The notes under the pieces: model-generated
The model's input: only the letters and a program-made list of their open reading frames with translations
What the model was told of the DNA's origin: nothing
The model's database searches: none
DNA from: Linum tenue
Taxonomy: Eukaryota > Streptophyta > Magnoliopsida > Malpighiales > Linaceae
Reading direction: 5' to 3'
Length of the DNA: 64,000 nucleotides
Assembly (NCBI GenBank): GCA_946122785.1
Contig: CAMGYJ010000006.1
Coordinates: 39,886,066 to 39,950,065 of the forward strand
Program-made: the position numbers and the translations under genes
Part shown: in pieces, positions 54,605 to 64,000 of the stretch
How positions within the stretch are numbered: the first letter of the stretch is position 1
Layout: every line of letters starts with the position of its first letter

Positions 54605-54606
54605 AT

Positions 54607-55194
54607 TGTTATTGGCTATGCCTTACTTCATTCGCTCAAAGAGATAAAATCAACTAATTGATTATTTCATATCACAAGTCGAACAAGTAATTTAAGACTT
54701 GAGAATCATTAACAGGAAGAGAACTCGAATTGAAATGAAACACAAATAAGCAAAAAGACTAGAACAGAAGTGAAGCCCAGATAAGCTTGAGTTCCTGGAA
54801 ACAAACACCAACTCAAGCTATCTAGACACTTCATCCGAACCCAATCCAAGAACTCCCAAAGAACTAACCAGTTCTTACTGAGTTGAGGAAACCGTTGCCC
54901 TCTCCATTTCCAGGAGCGGTCTTTATATAGAATCAGCAACTCCATTCTTCCATGTCTTTCATCTTCAATGCGATTTACCGTTTGATCGAAATAATGATGG
55001 AAGATCTATGATGCACAAGAGTCCTGCAGTAACCTTTAACTGTTTAATTTTGATGATGATGAATCCAGAGAACGAAGGCGAAGACGCGAATAGGGCTCTT
55101 GATGAGGTCAGGGAAAACGCTGCGCATCTGGTGGGCTTTTTTTGTATGAGTGGGCCTTTTGGTTATGAGAAGAGGGACGAGGCAAGACCCAACA
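54607..55194 (-). repeat. 5' LTR of copia C
   Basis: 588 bp, same ends as the 3' LTR. It is followed on the minus strand by two bases and the tRNA-iMet primer site. Confidence 0.93.
54921..54930 (-). promoter_or_regulatory. Candidate TATA box of copia C 5' LTR
   Basis: The minus strand reads CTATATAAAG about 265 bases into the LTR, with the same motif at the same place in the other LTR. The direction fits transcription of the element (leftward). Confidence 0.6.
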
Positions 55195-55520
55195 CATTTT
55201 TCATCCTACCTAACTTCCCCCCAACCTCATCCTCTCCTTCATTTCCGTAGCAATAAAACATAATCTTTCTCTTCCTCTCTTTCTTCTTATCTCCTCTCAT
55301 CTCTTTTCTTTCTTTCTTTCTTCCTCTCTCTTTCAACTTCTTCCATCTCTCTCTCCCACCTTGTATCATCTCTTTTTATTTTTATTTGCCTCCACAACTC
55401 TCTTCCTTGTGCATCAGAAATAATAAAAGATTTGCAGTTTTTCAATCGACCATTGTAAGAGGAGGAGCCGGCACCAACATCGCAGCGCCGGCGGCCATTG
55501 TCTCTCTCGCATTCATCGTT
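55195..55520 (+). promoter_or_regulatory. Promoter/5' leader of the NOI-domain gene
   Basis: 326 bp lie between the copia C target duplication and the start codon. It contains a long CT-rich tract (55262-55365, CTCTTTCTTCTTATCTCC-like), common in plant leaders, and no ATG in the last stretch before 55521. The original upstream promoter is now separated from the gene by the 5.5-kb copia insertion and continues, if at all, left of 49687. Confidence 0.5.
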
Positions 55521-58500
55521 ATGGCAGTAAGTCGATTACCTCTCAATTCATTTCCATTAACGTTTAGATTGAGTGATTAATTTAGTAGTAATGAAATGAC
55601 AATTATTTCAATTAATTGTGTGTTCATGCCTAACATGAGATTAATAAAAAATATGTCATGCAAATTACGTACAAACTCTTTTATAATACAAATCACTCCA
55701 TCACCTTTTAATACATTAGTTCAATTTGAATTCTAAAAAAATTGCTCAATTTGACATGTCATTGTTAACTTTTGCGTGACACATCGTCACATCCTAATAT
55801 GCATCTTATGACCAAGGTGAAATATTCATTCTAAAGAATTTTTTAGATTTTATTGCGTTGAGCTTTTTTCCGGTAATTATCACTTTCCTTTAATCTCACT
55901 CTGGTCAAAGGAATCAAAGTTTGAAAAATACAAAGATTTCAGCCTATAATTCCATCTTTACATTAGACTGTTTTGCCATGAAGAAGAAGGAAAATCTGCT
56001 ATCAACAATACATATGATAAAATAATAAATTGTTATAATATCAAGGTCAAACTGCATTGCTAACGAAGTATCCAATAATTTATCTAAGACAAGTTCAACG
56101 TGAATTTATCTAAGATAGGTCCAATGTAAAAAAACAAAATATATAACTTAAGTTTCATGTTGTATTTTCATATTCTGAAAATGTTCTAATATCCATTCAT
56201 CATGCAAATTATGAGAAATGTCATTCTTAAGGTACTTCACTTAAATATCATTCATGATTTCAACTCTTATTCTATTCTGAAGTGTCTTTTCATGTTGTTC
56301 TTTGTTCTAAATGCTCTTTCAATGGGTAGCAACAAATGCCACTGACTTTTGAGTTTTCGTCTATATTAAATTCAGTTACAAAATATATTAATTAGAAGTT
56401 AGATAAAAATAAAATAAAATTTTTCCGTAAAGTTGTTTACAATAATACACATATCTATCTTATGTTCAATCCACAATCGCATAAAAAGTTTATTAATATA
56501 TTTTTGGGTGAAGAAGATGCAAATGATCTCCTTTTACCTCATGTGGCTACGCCACTCAGCATAACTCCCATTATATATATAAGCAAACCTTTATATACAA
56601 ATGGAAATATAGCCTCTATCAAGAGTTCCTAGCAGCTTCAAAAATCCTGTTTCATCTGTCCTTTCAACACAAATGTTACATCCAGCACCATAACATCCTT
56701 TGTGGTGTTATACAACTTCCCAATCACTAAGCCACAAGGTATACAGTTTTTCAAAGAAAACTTTTGCTAACTCAATAGTGTAAGCACAACGACAAAATAA
56801 ATGGTCTCGTGTCTCTCTTGCCGAATTGCATTAGATTTTCATTGTCCATTTCATGTGTCTTTTTTAATTAAATTTTGGATGCATATATCCGGTGGTGTAC
56901 TCATAAATTCTATATAGTAGCGCTCTCTCAAAAAATTAACATAATATTAATATTAGATTTCTGAAAAGAATATATTCCACTAATACAAATTACAATTAAA
57001 TCATAATATCCTCAAAAGTGTCCTGGAAAAAATGAGCAAGTAGAGAACAACAAAATTATTAGTGTTTGATTGAAAAACTTGATAAATTATTATTTAAATG
57101 AACTTTGATTTAATGTGAAAATTTATTAAGTATTTGAATTTTAAAAAAGTATTATTGTATATTCGATATCATTTAAATTTCCAGTTAAATGACTTCAAAA
57201 TAATTAAATATTTTTTGAAACCCCTAAATCGTCTGCATGTATAATTTCAAATTATATTTTTATTCATTTCATTGTTTTTATATCATTTATAGTTTTTAAA
57301 TAGTGTCATGTTACTATTAATTTTTATATTTATCAATCAAAATTTTTCTTTTTTTTAGATAAGGGTGATATAGGTTTTTTTTTTTTGTTATTAGGTACTA
57401 CTGAAAGGATTCGAACCTGGTACCTCCAGGTTCATGGCTAGTGGTATTACCACTAGACCAATCCCTTGTTCGTCAATCAAACTTTTTCTGATAAGGCTTC
57501 CAAAATAATTGAATTACAGTATATTTTCAATTTATTTCTCTATTTGACGAACATATAACTCAACAAACTTAGACGTTGAATATTCTACTTGTAATAGAAT
57601 TACCAATCAATGGTAAATTTGTCCCTGAATTGATATTTATAACATATGCCCATCATTTAAAATGTAATCGCTTTTTCCACCCATAGAAATTAAAAGGGTT
57701 AATTGCATGGTTGGTTACTGAGATTACAAAAAACGTTCATGTTTGGTCACTGAAAATATTTAAATCCAATTTTGATCAATCAAATTAGTTAAATGGTTCA
57801 AGTTTGGTCACTCTCCGTCCATTTCCGTTAACTCTAGCTTACGTGGTAGTCAACTTTCACAGTTGACCGTTAAATACGCGACGTGACAATTAAAAAATTA
57901 TTAAAAAATAAAAAATAATCTTTTATATTTTCCACCTCATTATTATATTCATTAAAAAAAATCTAATAATTCCTCTATAGCTAAAAGCCAGGTTTTTTGG
58001 CTGAGAAGACACCAGATGTTGACATTTGTCCAAACACCCAGAAATACCCATACTACTTTTCCATCTATTACAAGTTTGCCATTCGTGTTCCACATAACCC
58101 TGTAAATTGTGATCGCGCTTTTTTTTTTTGTCTCCTCTGCCTGCGGTCACCGCAATAGCTAATGCCTTCTCCGTATCTGAGCTCAGTAAAGTGGATTTCC
58201 GTTTGAAAAACAGAAAATGAATAGAAATCATCACTTGTCTTTTATAAAAGATCAACTGCCACCGCTGCCTTCCGGGTTCATTCCCCTGCCGTCCTCCTGT
58301 CTGCACCTCTGACTGTGCAACTCGCCATCATTGATTCTCTTGATCTCTCTCCCTCGATCCTAGATCCGGCTGACTGTCGTCCTCTTGTCTGCGCCCTCCT
58401 CCCTTAGACCCTCAATAACATGGTAGATCTCCTCTCCTGATTATCGATTAGGAGAGAGGCGATTCAACCACAACTTTTCCTGCTTCTATTTCACGTCGGA

Positions 58501-60680
58501 GACCAGCAGATCTGCCACCAGGGAATCTCCAACAAAAAATCAAATACATGTCATTCATCAATGCTATGATAGGAGCGACGAGAAGAACAAGGAACCTTGA
58601 AGCTTCTGTGGGAAGGTGGCTGAAGTTATGGTTCAAATTAGGGGTTTTTTTTGCGGCAGAGGAGCGCGATTATGTGGTAGCGACGGTGGAGATATTTTGG
58701 GGAAGAGAGGAAATTTTTTCTATTCCAACAAAGGTTGCCTTCGCCGTAGTCAATTTCTTCAACATCGGTCGATGTTGTTGGATGTTTCCCGCTTGCGTTT
58801 TCTATCGCCATAGGTAGTGCGGAGGAGGATTAGAAGCATCTAGATGTGGCGGCGGTTGAAATGGTAGCCGGACGCCAGAGAGGAGTATCGCAAGCTGCGG
58901 CGAAATGAGGGAATGTCACTACCGGGCCGGAGTTGGGTTATGGTGGTGATGAAGTTGGGTCGGGTAGGGTAGGGGTTGTGTAGAAAAGAAATTAAGGTTT
59001 TTTTAATGAATGTAATAATGAGGTGGAAAATATAAATGCTTTTTTTATTTTTTTATAATTTTTTATTTGCCATGTCACGTATTTAACGGTCAACTATAAA
59101 AGTTGACTGCCACATAAGCTAGAGTTAACGGAAATGGACGGAGAGTGACCAAACATGAACCATTTCACTAATTTGAGGGACCAGGAATGGATTTAAATAT
59201 TTTCAGTGACCAAACATGAATGTTTTTTGTAATCTCAGTGACCAAACATGCAATTAACCCGAAATTAAAAGCCAAAATTATTATTATTGATTCTTATGCA
59301 CTCCAAATTTTTTTTCTACTTCAATATATAACAATAATAATCTCATAAGTAATTGAGTTGTAGTTGATCTTGTCACCCATAAACTAAACTTGAATATATC
59401 ATTGTAGATTATCATGCATATCCGAGCCTATTTTGCTCTCTTACACATATAAAGTATTAAGTGATTGAGGGGACTGTAGAGCGACTGAAGCTTGACTTTT
59501 CCTAATCTACAACAAAGAGAGACTTTGTGGCAAAGTTATTTGTTTGGGATGTAGACTTTGTGGCCCAAGACTGAAAGATTCACATGTTTGATAACTAAGT
59601 ACCAAAGAAATATATATGTTTTAGATAAAAAAAAAACCAAAAATAAATTTACATTTTATAAGTATATAATATGGTGTAGTTGTAATACTACACATTCAGG
59701 AAAATCTGAATTATTTGATTTGTTACTTGCAATCGTAACCTTAGTACGACTCATGTTTGTATTTTACAATTTTTTTAGGTGAGATGAAAGAAACAGGAGA
59801 ACTTTTTTTAGGCCGATTTCCTGATAATTGGATGTCAACGGATTTCTCCTAATTAACAAATAACAACTAACCAATTTACGCGTGTATGGTTAATAAACTA
59901 GTCGGTCTAATTCTAAGTTGTTTCTGTTTTCGATTAATGATTCGATTTGATTTTAAAGGCCTGATTTGTGGTGGATGGGGTGTGTTTGGCAAATACTTGT
60001 ATTTTGTAGGACAAGGGCCGTCCGTTGCCAAAGTTCGGGGAGTGGGATGTAAATGATCCATCATCTTCAGAAGGGTTCACAGTTATATTTAACAAGGCCA
60101 GGGATGAGAAGAAGTCCGGTGGAAAGTCTGACTCCCCAGCCAATGCTAAATCCAACACTAAGCATAGACAACAGCAATCTGCCACCCTTGGCAAACCTCA
60201 GTCCGTAAGTCATAAGGATTACTGTTTTTCTTTATGAGAAATTAAATTAAATGATTTTGTTGTTCGTCTAATTGATACTGATTGGTCATAGTTAAAGGAG
60301 GATTCGTTCAATTAATATGGGTTGCACTTTTTAGGATTTAATTTGCTCTCATTACGTATACGAAAAAATTCTTCTGTTGAAAATGAGTCAATTATATTCG
60401 AAATATTGTGATTAAAATTAACATGTTTGATGGATTTACATGCCACTTATATGTACAAATGACTAACTTAGTAAAATTTATGTAATTTACAGTCATATTT
60501 TCCTCTGCACTTAAGTTCAAAGAGTGCAAATTCACTTCATGGTGTCGTTGATTATAAATTTGCTATATTCTATTAAGGAGAAACAAGATTTCACTTGCTA
60601 TTTTCTTTACACGACTCCTTTGGCTTAATTATATGCAGAAGAAATGGCTTTGCTGCATACAAGTTGTGGCCTCAGACTAA
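55521..60680 (+). CDS. NOI-domain protein (RIN4/NOI family), three coding exons
   Basis: Exons 55521-55526 (ATG GCA, donor GTAAGT), 60010-60204 (acceptor TTTTGTAG, donor GTAAGT) and 60639-60680 (acceptor ATATGCAG) join in phase 0 to an 80-residue protein. Residues 3-37 are the NOI domain: [32 protein letters not shown]. It holds PKFGEW, which fits the PxFGxW motif known as the AvrRpt2 cleavage site in RIN4-family proteins. The tail ends KKWLCCIQ..., with the paired Cys typical of membrane-anchored (acylated) NOI proteins. The length fits the small NOI members. Family members act at the plasma membrane in immunity and with exocyst subunits; the specific role here is inferred. AATAAA follows the stop at 60681. 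Intron 1 is 4483 bp and full of repeats; intron 2 is 434 bp. No damage is seen. Confidence 0.88.
56590..56840 (-). pseudogene. LINE zf-RVT scrap in NOI intron 1
   Basis: The minus strand around 56820-56710 reads [20 protein letters not shown] and [15 protein letters not shown], the zinc-containing region found after RT in plant LINEs. It is frameshifted on both sides. No poly(A) or target duplication could be fixed. Confidence 0.55.
57350..57472 (-). mobile_element. tRNA-derived SINE with 17-bp target duplication
   Basis: The minus strand begins GGGATTGGTCTAGTGGTAA (from about 57466; tRNA-like head with an A-box-like TGGTCTAGTGG), has the B box GGTTCGAATCC (complement of GGATTCGAACC, 57399-57409), a 12-13-base A run (about 57375-57387) and a terminal A-rich tail near 57357-57350. 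Direct repeats TCAATCAAAATTTTTCT (57333-57349) and TCAATCAAACTTTTTCT (57473-57489) flank it with one mismatch. Length about 120 bp. It is not a tRNA gene: no acceptor stem pairs. Confidence 0.8.
57696..59260. mobile_element. Second non-autonomous MULE, in NOI intron 1, 10-bp target duplication
   Basis: Terminal inverted repeats of about 210 bp start GGGTTAATTGCATG on both strands and share ACTGAGATTACAAAAAAC, TTTGGTCACTCTCCGTCC and CCGTTAACTCTAGCTTA. A perfect direct repeat GAAATTAAAA flanks it (57686-57695, 59261-59270). MULEs give 8-11 bp duplications, usually 9. The interior (57910-59035) has no transposase. It holds GC-richer pieces with open frames on both strands (for example 58306-57923 minus) that could be captured host DNA; I do not recognise them. 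Confidence 0.85.
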
Positions 60681-61319
60681 AATAAAGCGGCCCTCAATTA
60701 TCCCAAAACGGAATGATTCATCATCAATGCAAAACCCTAGTCCCAAATCCACCCATTGCATTGTATGAAAAATGAGAGAAATCCAAGCTCTATTAGCTCG
60801 AAGTAGAAGAAGATGGGAAGAAGAGAGAGAATAAACTATGATAATGGGTTATATTCTTTTTTGGGGGTGTTTTATTTAAATTTGCGTTGATGTTGACATT
60901 TGTGCTATTATTTTAGTTATAAAAGATAAAGAAACGCTTTGTTTGGGGGGCTAAGTGAAAGGGAGATGAAATTGGTGGCGTTGTTGGGCCAGCATACAAT
61001 GAAAATAGTGGGAAATTTGAGGGGTAATTAAAAGAAAGAAAAAGTACAGGGAGTCAATGACAAATTTGTTATGTTTTGTTTTCTATTGCGATTTTGTTTT
61101 ATTATGTAATGGTTTGGTGGATTCTTTCTTTTTAACGTTTATGTTAATTTCAATCTTCGACATAATAATTTTCTTTCATATTTTATTTACTCTTAAGCAT
61201 GTATTTGATGGGGTGAGCATTGAGTTTTACATTTTATAGTTTAGTTCTTCGATAACACTTAACAATTTCAATTCTAGTCAAGTGTAATTTGAATTGGACA
61301 AGTAGTATATAGCATGATC
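60681..61319. other. 3' flank of the NOI gene
   Basis: The probable 3' UTR starts with AATAAA right after the stop, and further A/T-rich sequence follows. A purine-rich patch (60786-60835) and T-rich stretches are seen; no other gene or repeat ends. Confidence 0.45.
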
Positions 61320-61322
61320 GAT

Positions 61323-63118
61323 CACTACAAGAAAATTTTGCTATAGCGACAAAAAATAGAGACAAATATTGTATTTGTCTTTGATACTATGTTATATACG
61401 ACAAATATACTATATGTTGCTATAAGGATGATTATATGTTTCAAAAAGTTTGTTATATGTGACAAATGCATAATTTGTCACTGTAAATGTTAGGTTATGC
61501 AATTAAAAATACTTTATATATGACAGATATATGATTTTGTCGCTCTTGATATTAGTATTCGTGTCTTTTAAAACTAAAGGCCACTTATAATATTTTCATA
61601 TATAAACAATTTAATTAACCCTAAGCAACCCCTATGCTAAACCCTACGTATACATATATATTCACACAAAACAATGGAGCGGCTGCGCACACTATTCTTT
61701 CAGCCACTCAAACCCTTCACCTAAACTCGTCATTTTTCTATTCCTCAAAACCGAGAAGCACAAAATCTCGCTTCCATTCCATTGTGCTTGCCATCAGGAC
61801 TCGGGCGAGTAGAGAATGAGAGACGGAGAGCAAGTGAGCGGCGGCAAGATCTGGTCCGTTGATTGAGGAAGCGAAGGAGAGCTCGTTTAGGATTCATGGA
61901 CCATATGCTACCGCCGATGCCAACAAGAAAGAGAGAGAGAGAGAGAGACGATGGACAATGGCCTCAATCAAAGGAAATCATAGTGTTGTCGATCGTGCCA
62001 AGTGATCGAGGGAAGAAACTAGTTGCGGCTTATGTGGAGCGACGGTTTCGGGAAGGGTCGCTATTTTGAACGCCCTGGTTGTAGGAGTTTCAACGGCATT
62101 GCATTGCAGGGGAAAGAGGAATCAAAGCTGATGGTGAGCCTTTACAATCATATGACCGCTTTTGATCCATTGAGGATGTGGATGTAAGGAGTATCGTTTG
62201 GTCTCGTTCTTTTAAGTTAAATGCATTCGATTATATGTTAACTTCTAATTTTCATGATAAATAGATGGTTAATTTAGATGTTTTTTTTTGGTGACAGGTA
62301 ACCTTGATAGACGATCAACTATTTTGAAGACATTTGCTACTTTAAATTTGGAGATTAGTTCTAATAGCTAGGAGTTTTGAGTTTGAGCGTTACTTTTGTT
62401 TTTTGGAAGTTGAATATTATTATAATTTGTTCGAGGGATTTTATTGTTAGTACACGAATTTTCCCAATTTACATATTATGGATTTAATTTCATTGATAGT
62501 ATTATTTATATTTTTAATAACGCTTTTATTTGTTTGTCGTTACATACTCACTATTGATATAGAATATGGTCTAAAAGAGATTTTCGAGCAATATATAATT
62601 GTCCTACAGATCCCTATCATAAACAAATAATTTGCATTTGCAGAAAATATTAGAGAAAATAACATATTTCTCCAAAATGTTATTAGATGCATATATATTA
62701 GTCTCTGAAACTTAATTATAGAGGCAAATTGATATGTCACTAAAAAGAACATTAGAAACGATTAATATTGTTTTGTAATTTATATTCGAAGACACTTATA
62801 ATAGTCTCAACAACAAATTTCAAAGACCAAAGTATATGTCTCTAAATATTATTTTAGAGACTAATATTTAAGTCTTTAAAAGTAGATATGGAGGCAAAAT
62901 AATAGTAATAAAAAATATATATTAGAGACTAAAATATTAGTTGCAAAATCTACAATTAGTAACAAATAATATATGTCTCGATATCTGTCTCTGTAGAGTT
63001 ATAGTGACAGCATTACAAGAGACAATTGGATAATCTGCATCTAAAATAATACAAAGACAAATACATGCTTTATAGAAACACATTTCCTCTGTCTCTATAG
63101 CCCGGTTTTCTTGTAGTG
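61323..63118. mobile_element. Non-autonomous CACTA element with 3-bp target duplication
   Basis: Both ends begin CACTACAAGAAAA (left 61323; right, minus strand, from 63118), the standard CACTA/En-Spm terminus, and the similarity continues through GCTATAG.GACA. The flanks are GAT (61320-61322) and GAT (63119-63121). Subterminal regions are rich in short repeats with GAGACAAA/TTTGTC-like cores on both sides, as expected for transposase binding sites. The interior lacks a transposase. A GC-richer segment (61660-62200) with an (AG)n run at 61930-61949 may be captured DNA. Confidence 0.9.
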
Positions 63119-64000
63119 GATGTCGTATTTCAAGGGGACTCTAGGTCTACTATTACTCTCGGCTTTCACATACTATTTGGTCAAATCGGATGATTGTGAT
63201 GATTTAAGTGGGAATAAACCCAACGAAGAAAGAAACAAAACTAAAAGCGAGGGAGATCACTAATGAAGAGCTAGTTTCGGCTAGACTTCGAACTACCTTC
63301 AATGCTTGTTAATGGTTCATGCATGTTTTACGAAATTGGAGTGATTCATCATTCACTCCGCAAAAATACATATATTAAGCTCTAACACAATGGTCATGTA
63401 ATTAGACCTCCTACAACCTAAATAAAGGGAATTGAGTCCGAATTCTCACAACATCAAATACCTAGGTCATGCATTTAGGTTAGTATTCCACTAATGAAAT
63501 TAATTCACTCTTCATGGCATATAACCTCACTAGGACAAAATCATGTGATGTCATGATCCATTCAATCACATAATCCTCATCTATCTAATGATGGCCCAAA
63601 CTCTAGAGATTGAGGCATGATCACCTGATCAATCTCCAAGACCTAATTACACCCAACTTGAATTCCAATTATTGAAATTACTTGATAGAAATATTTTTAG
63701 ATAACCATATGATGTTATGATCGAGTCACTCACAAAAATCCCGCACCCGTGGTGGGTCAAACACTAGAAATTTAGGAAAGCTCACAATCACATAAATGGT
63801 GCCCAAGAATCATGCATCATAATAATCATAGATAGATAGTAGAAAGCAAATCAGTATACTCAATCCATATATAGGAATAAAAATCCTTAACAAACATCTA
63901 GAGAGTTCTACATCTAACCATCACAAAGGCTTAGCTCATAGAGAGAGAGATAGTGTACAAAAGTTAAAAGAAGAACATTACTATTGAGCTAGATCTATCT
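63119..64000. other. Unassigned right end
   Basis: No coding frame. The texture (TAGGTCATGC, GGTGGGTCAAACAC, an AGAGAGAGAG run at 63941-63952) is compatible with the start of another LTR or a gene flank, but no TG/CA ends or partner are visible before the window ends. Confidence 0.35.

Larger units (their letters stand above)
49687..55194 (-). mobile_element. Complete but inactive Ty1/copia element (copia C)
   Basis: 5508 bp in minus orientation: 5' LTR 54607-55194, tRNA-iMet primer site 54593-54604, gag about 54572-53277, protease remnant and pre-integrase 53287-52802, integrase 52730-51948, RT 51866-50669, purine-rich tract 50269-50283, 3' LTR 49687-50268. A perfect 5-bp duplication CATTT (49682-49686 and 55195-55199) flanks it. 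The LTRs differ at about 40 places (about 93% identity by eye), so it is much older than element I. The RNase H domain and the protease active site are missing and gag has frameshifts. Confidence 0.92.
55527..60009. other. Intron 1 of the NOI-domain gene (4.5 kb, repeat-filled)
   Basis: GTAAGT at 55527 and TTTTGTAG ending 60009. It is AT-rich with three recognisable insertions: a LINE scrap (about 56590-56840), a SINE (57350-57472) and a MULE (57696-59260), together about 1.9 kb. The rest (55530-56590, 56840-57330, 59270-60000) shows no coding or repeat ends. Confidence 0.8.

Noticed and set aside
57399..57466. Apparent tRNA gene on the minus strand
   Set aside because: The A- and B-box-like head is present but there is no pairing acceptor stem, and a poly(A) tail and a 17-bp target duplication show it is a SINE.

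Overview
The window is plant nuclear DNA, most likely from a eudicot, and is almost entirely transposable-element sequence. The evidence is nested Ty3/gypsy and Ty1/copia LTR retrotransposons with tRNA-Asp and tRNA-iMet primer sites, Mutator-like elements with 9-10 bp target duplications, a CACTA element, L1-type LINE pieces, a tRNA-derived SINE, GT-AG introns, and one plant-specific host gene of the NOI/RIN4 family. There is no operon structure and nothing prokaryotic.

Layout, left half. 1-1161: decayed LINE ORF1 (minus). 1586-3389: non-autonomous Mutator-like element (MULE) with a perfect 9-bp target duplication, carrying an internal tandem duplication and a truncated LINE 3' end. 4066-13085: an old copia element (minus) split by a complete, very young gypsy/Athila-like element (4930-12489; 1362-bp LTRs differing at four positions; target duplication ACCAC). 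The young element encodes gag and an aspartic protease but no reverse transcriptase or integrase. 13086-18729: an LTR-like scrap, then a second, decayed relative of the young element with an Athila-type ORF and a gag remnant. 18730-20460: orphan ORFs, an LTR fragment and a LINE RNase H scrap. About 21650-31380: a large MULE carrying, in convergent orientation, a multi-exon Ulp1-type cysteine protease gene (plus) and a multi-exon FAR1-type transposase gene (minus).

Layout, right half. 31361-33545: inverted 5' end (LTR + gag) of a Tat-clade gypsy element. 33546-36075: 5' LTR and gag of a third Athila-like copy (plus), fused directly to a Tat-type protease/RT/RNase H/second RNase H/integrase region and a Tat 3' LTR ending at 43844. 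44250-47290: decayed copia (minus). 47310-49190: 5'-truncated LINE (plus). 49687-55194: complete copia element (minus; target duplication CATTT; LTRs roughly 93% identical). 55195-60686: the only convincing host gene, an 80-residue NOI-domain protein whose 4.5-kb first intron holds a LINE scrap, a SINE and a second MULE. 61323-63118: non-autonomous CACTA element with target duplication GAT. The last 880 bases are unassigned.

How the parts relate: the two gag-only or internally deleted Athila-like copies would need trans-acting enzymes from an autonomous relative. The large MULE carries a nearly complete transposase that could act on its own family, although both of its genes show damage. The NOI gene appears structurally intact despite its repeat load. 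The least expected pattern is in the LTRs of the three Athila-like copies: each has a cluster of short palindromes at the same place, but the motif is different in each copy.
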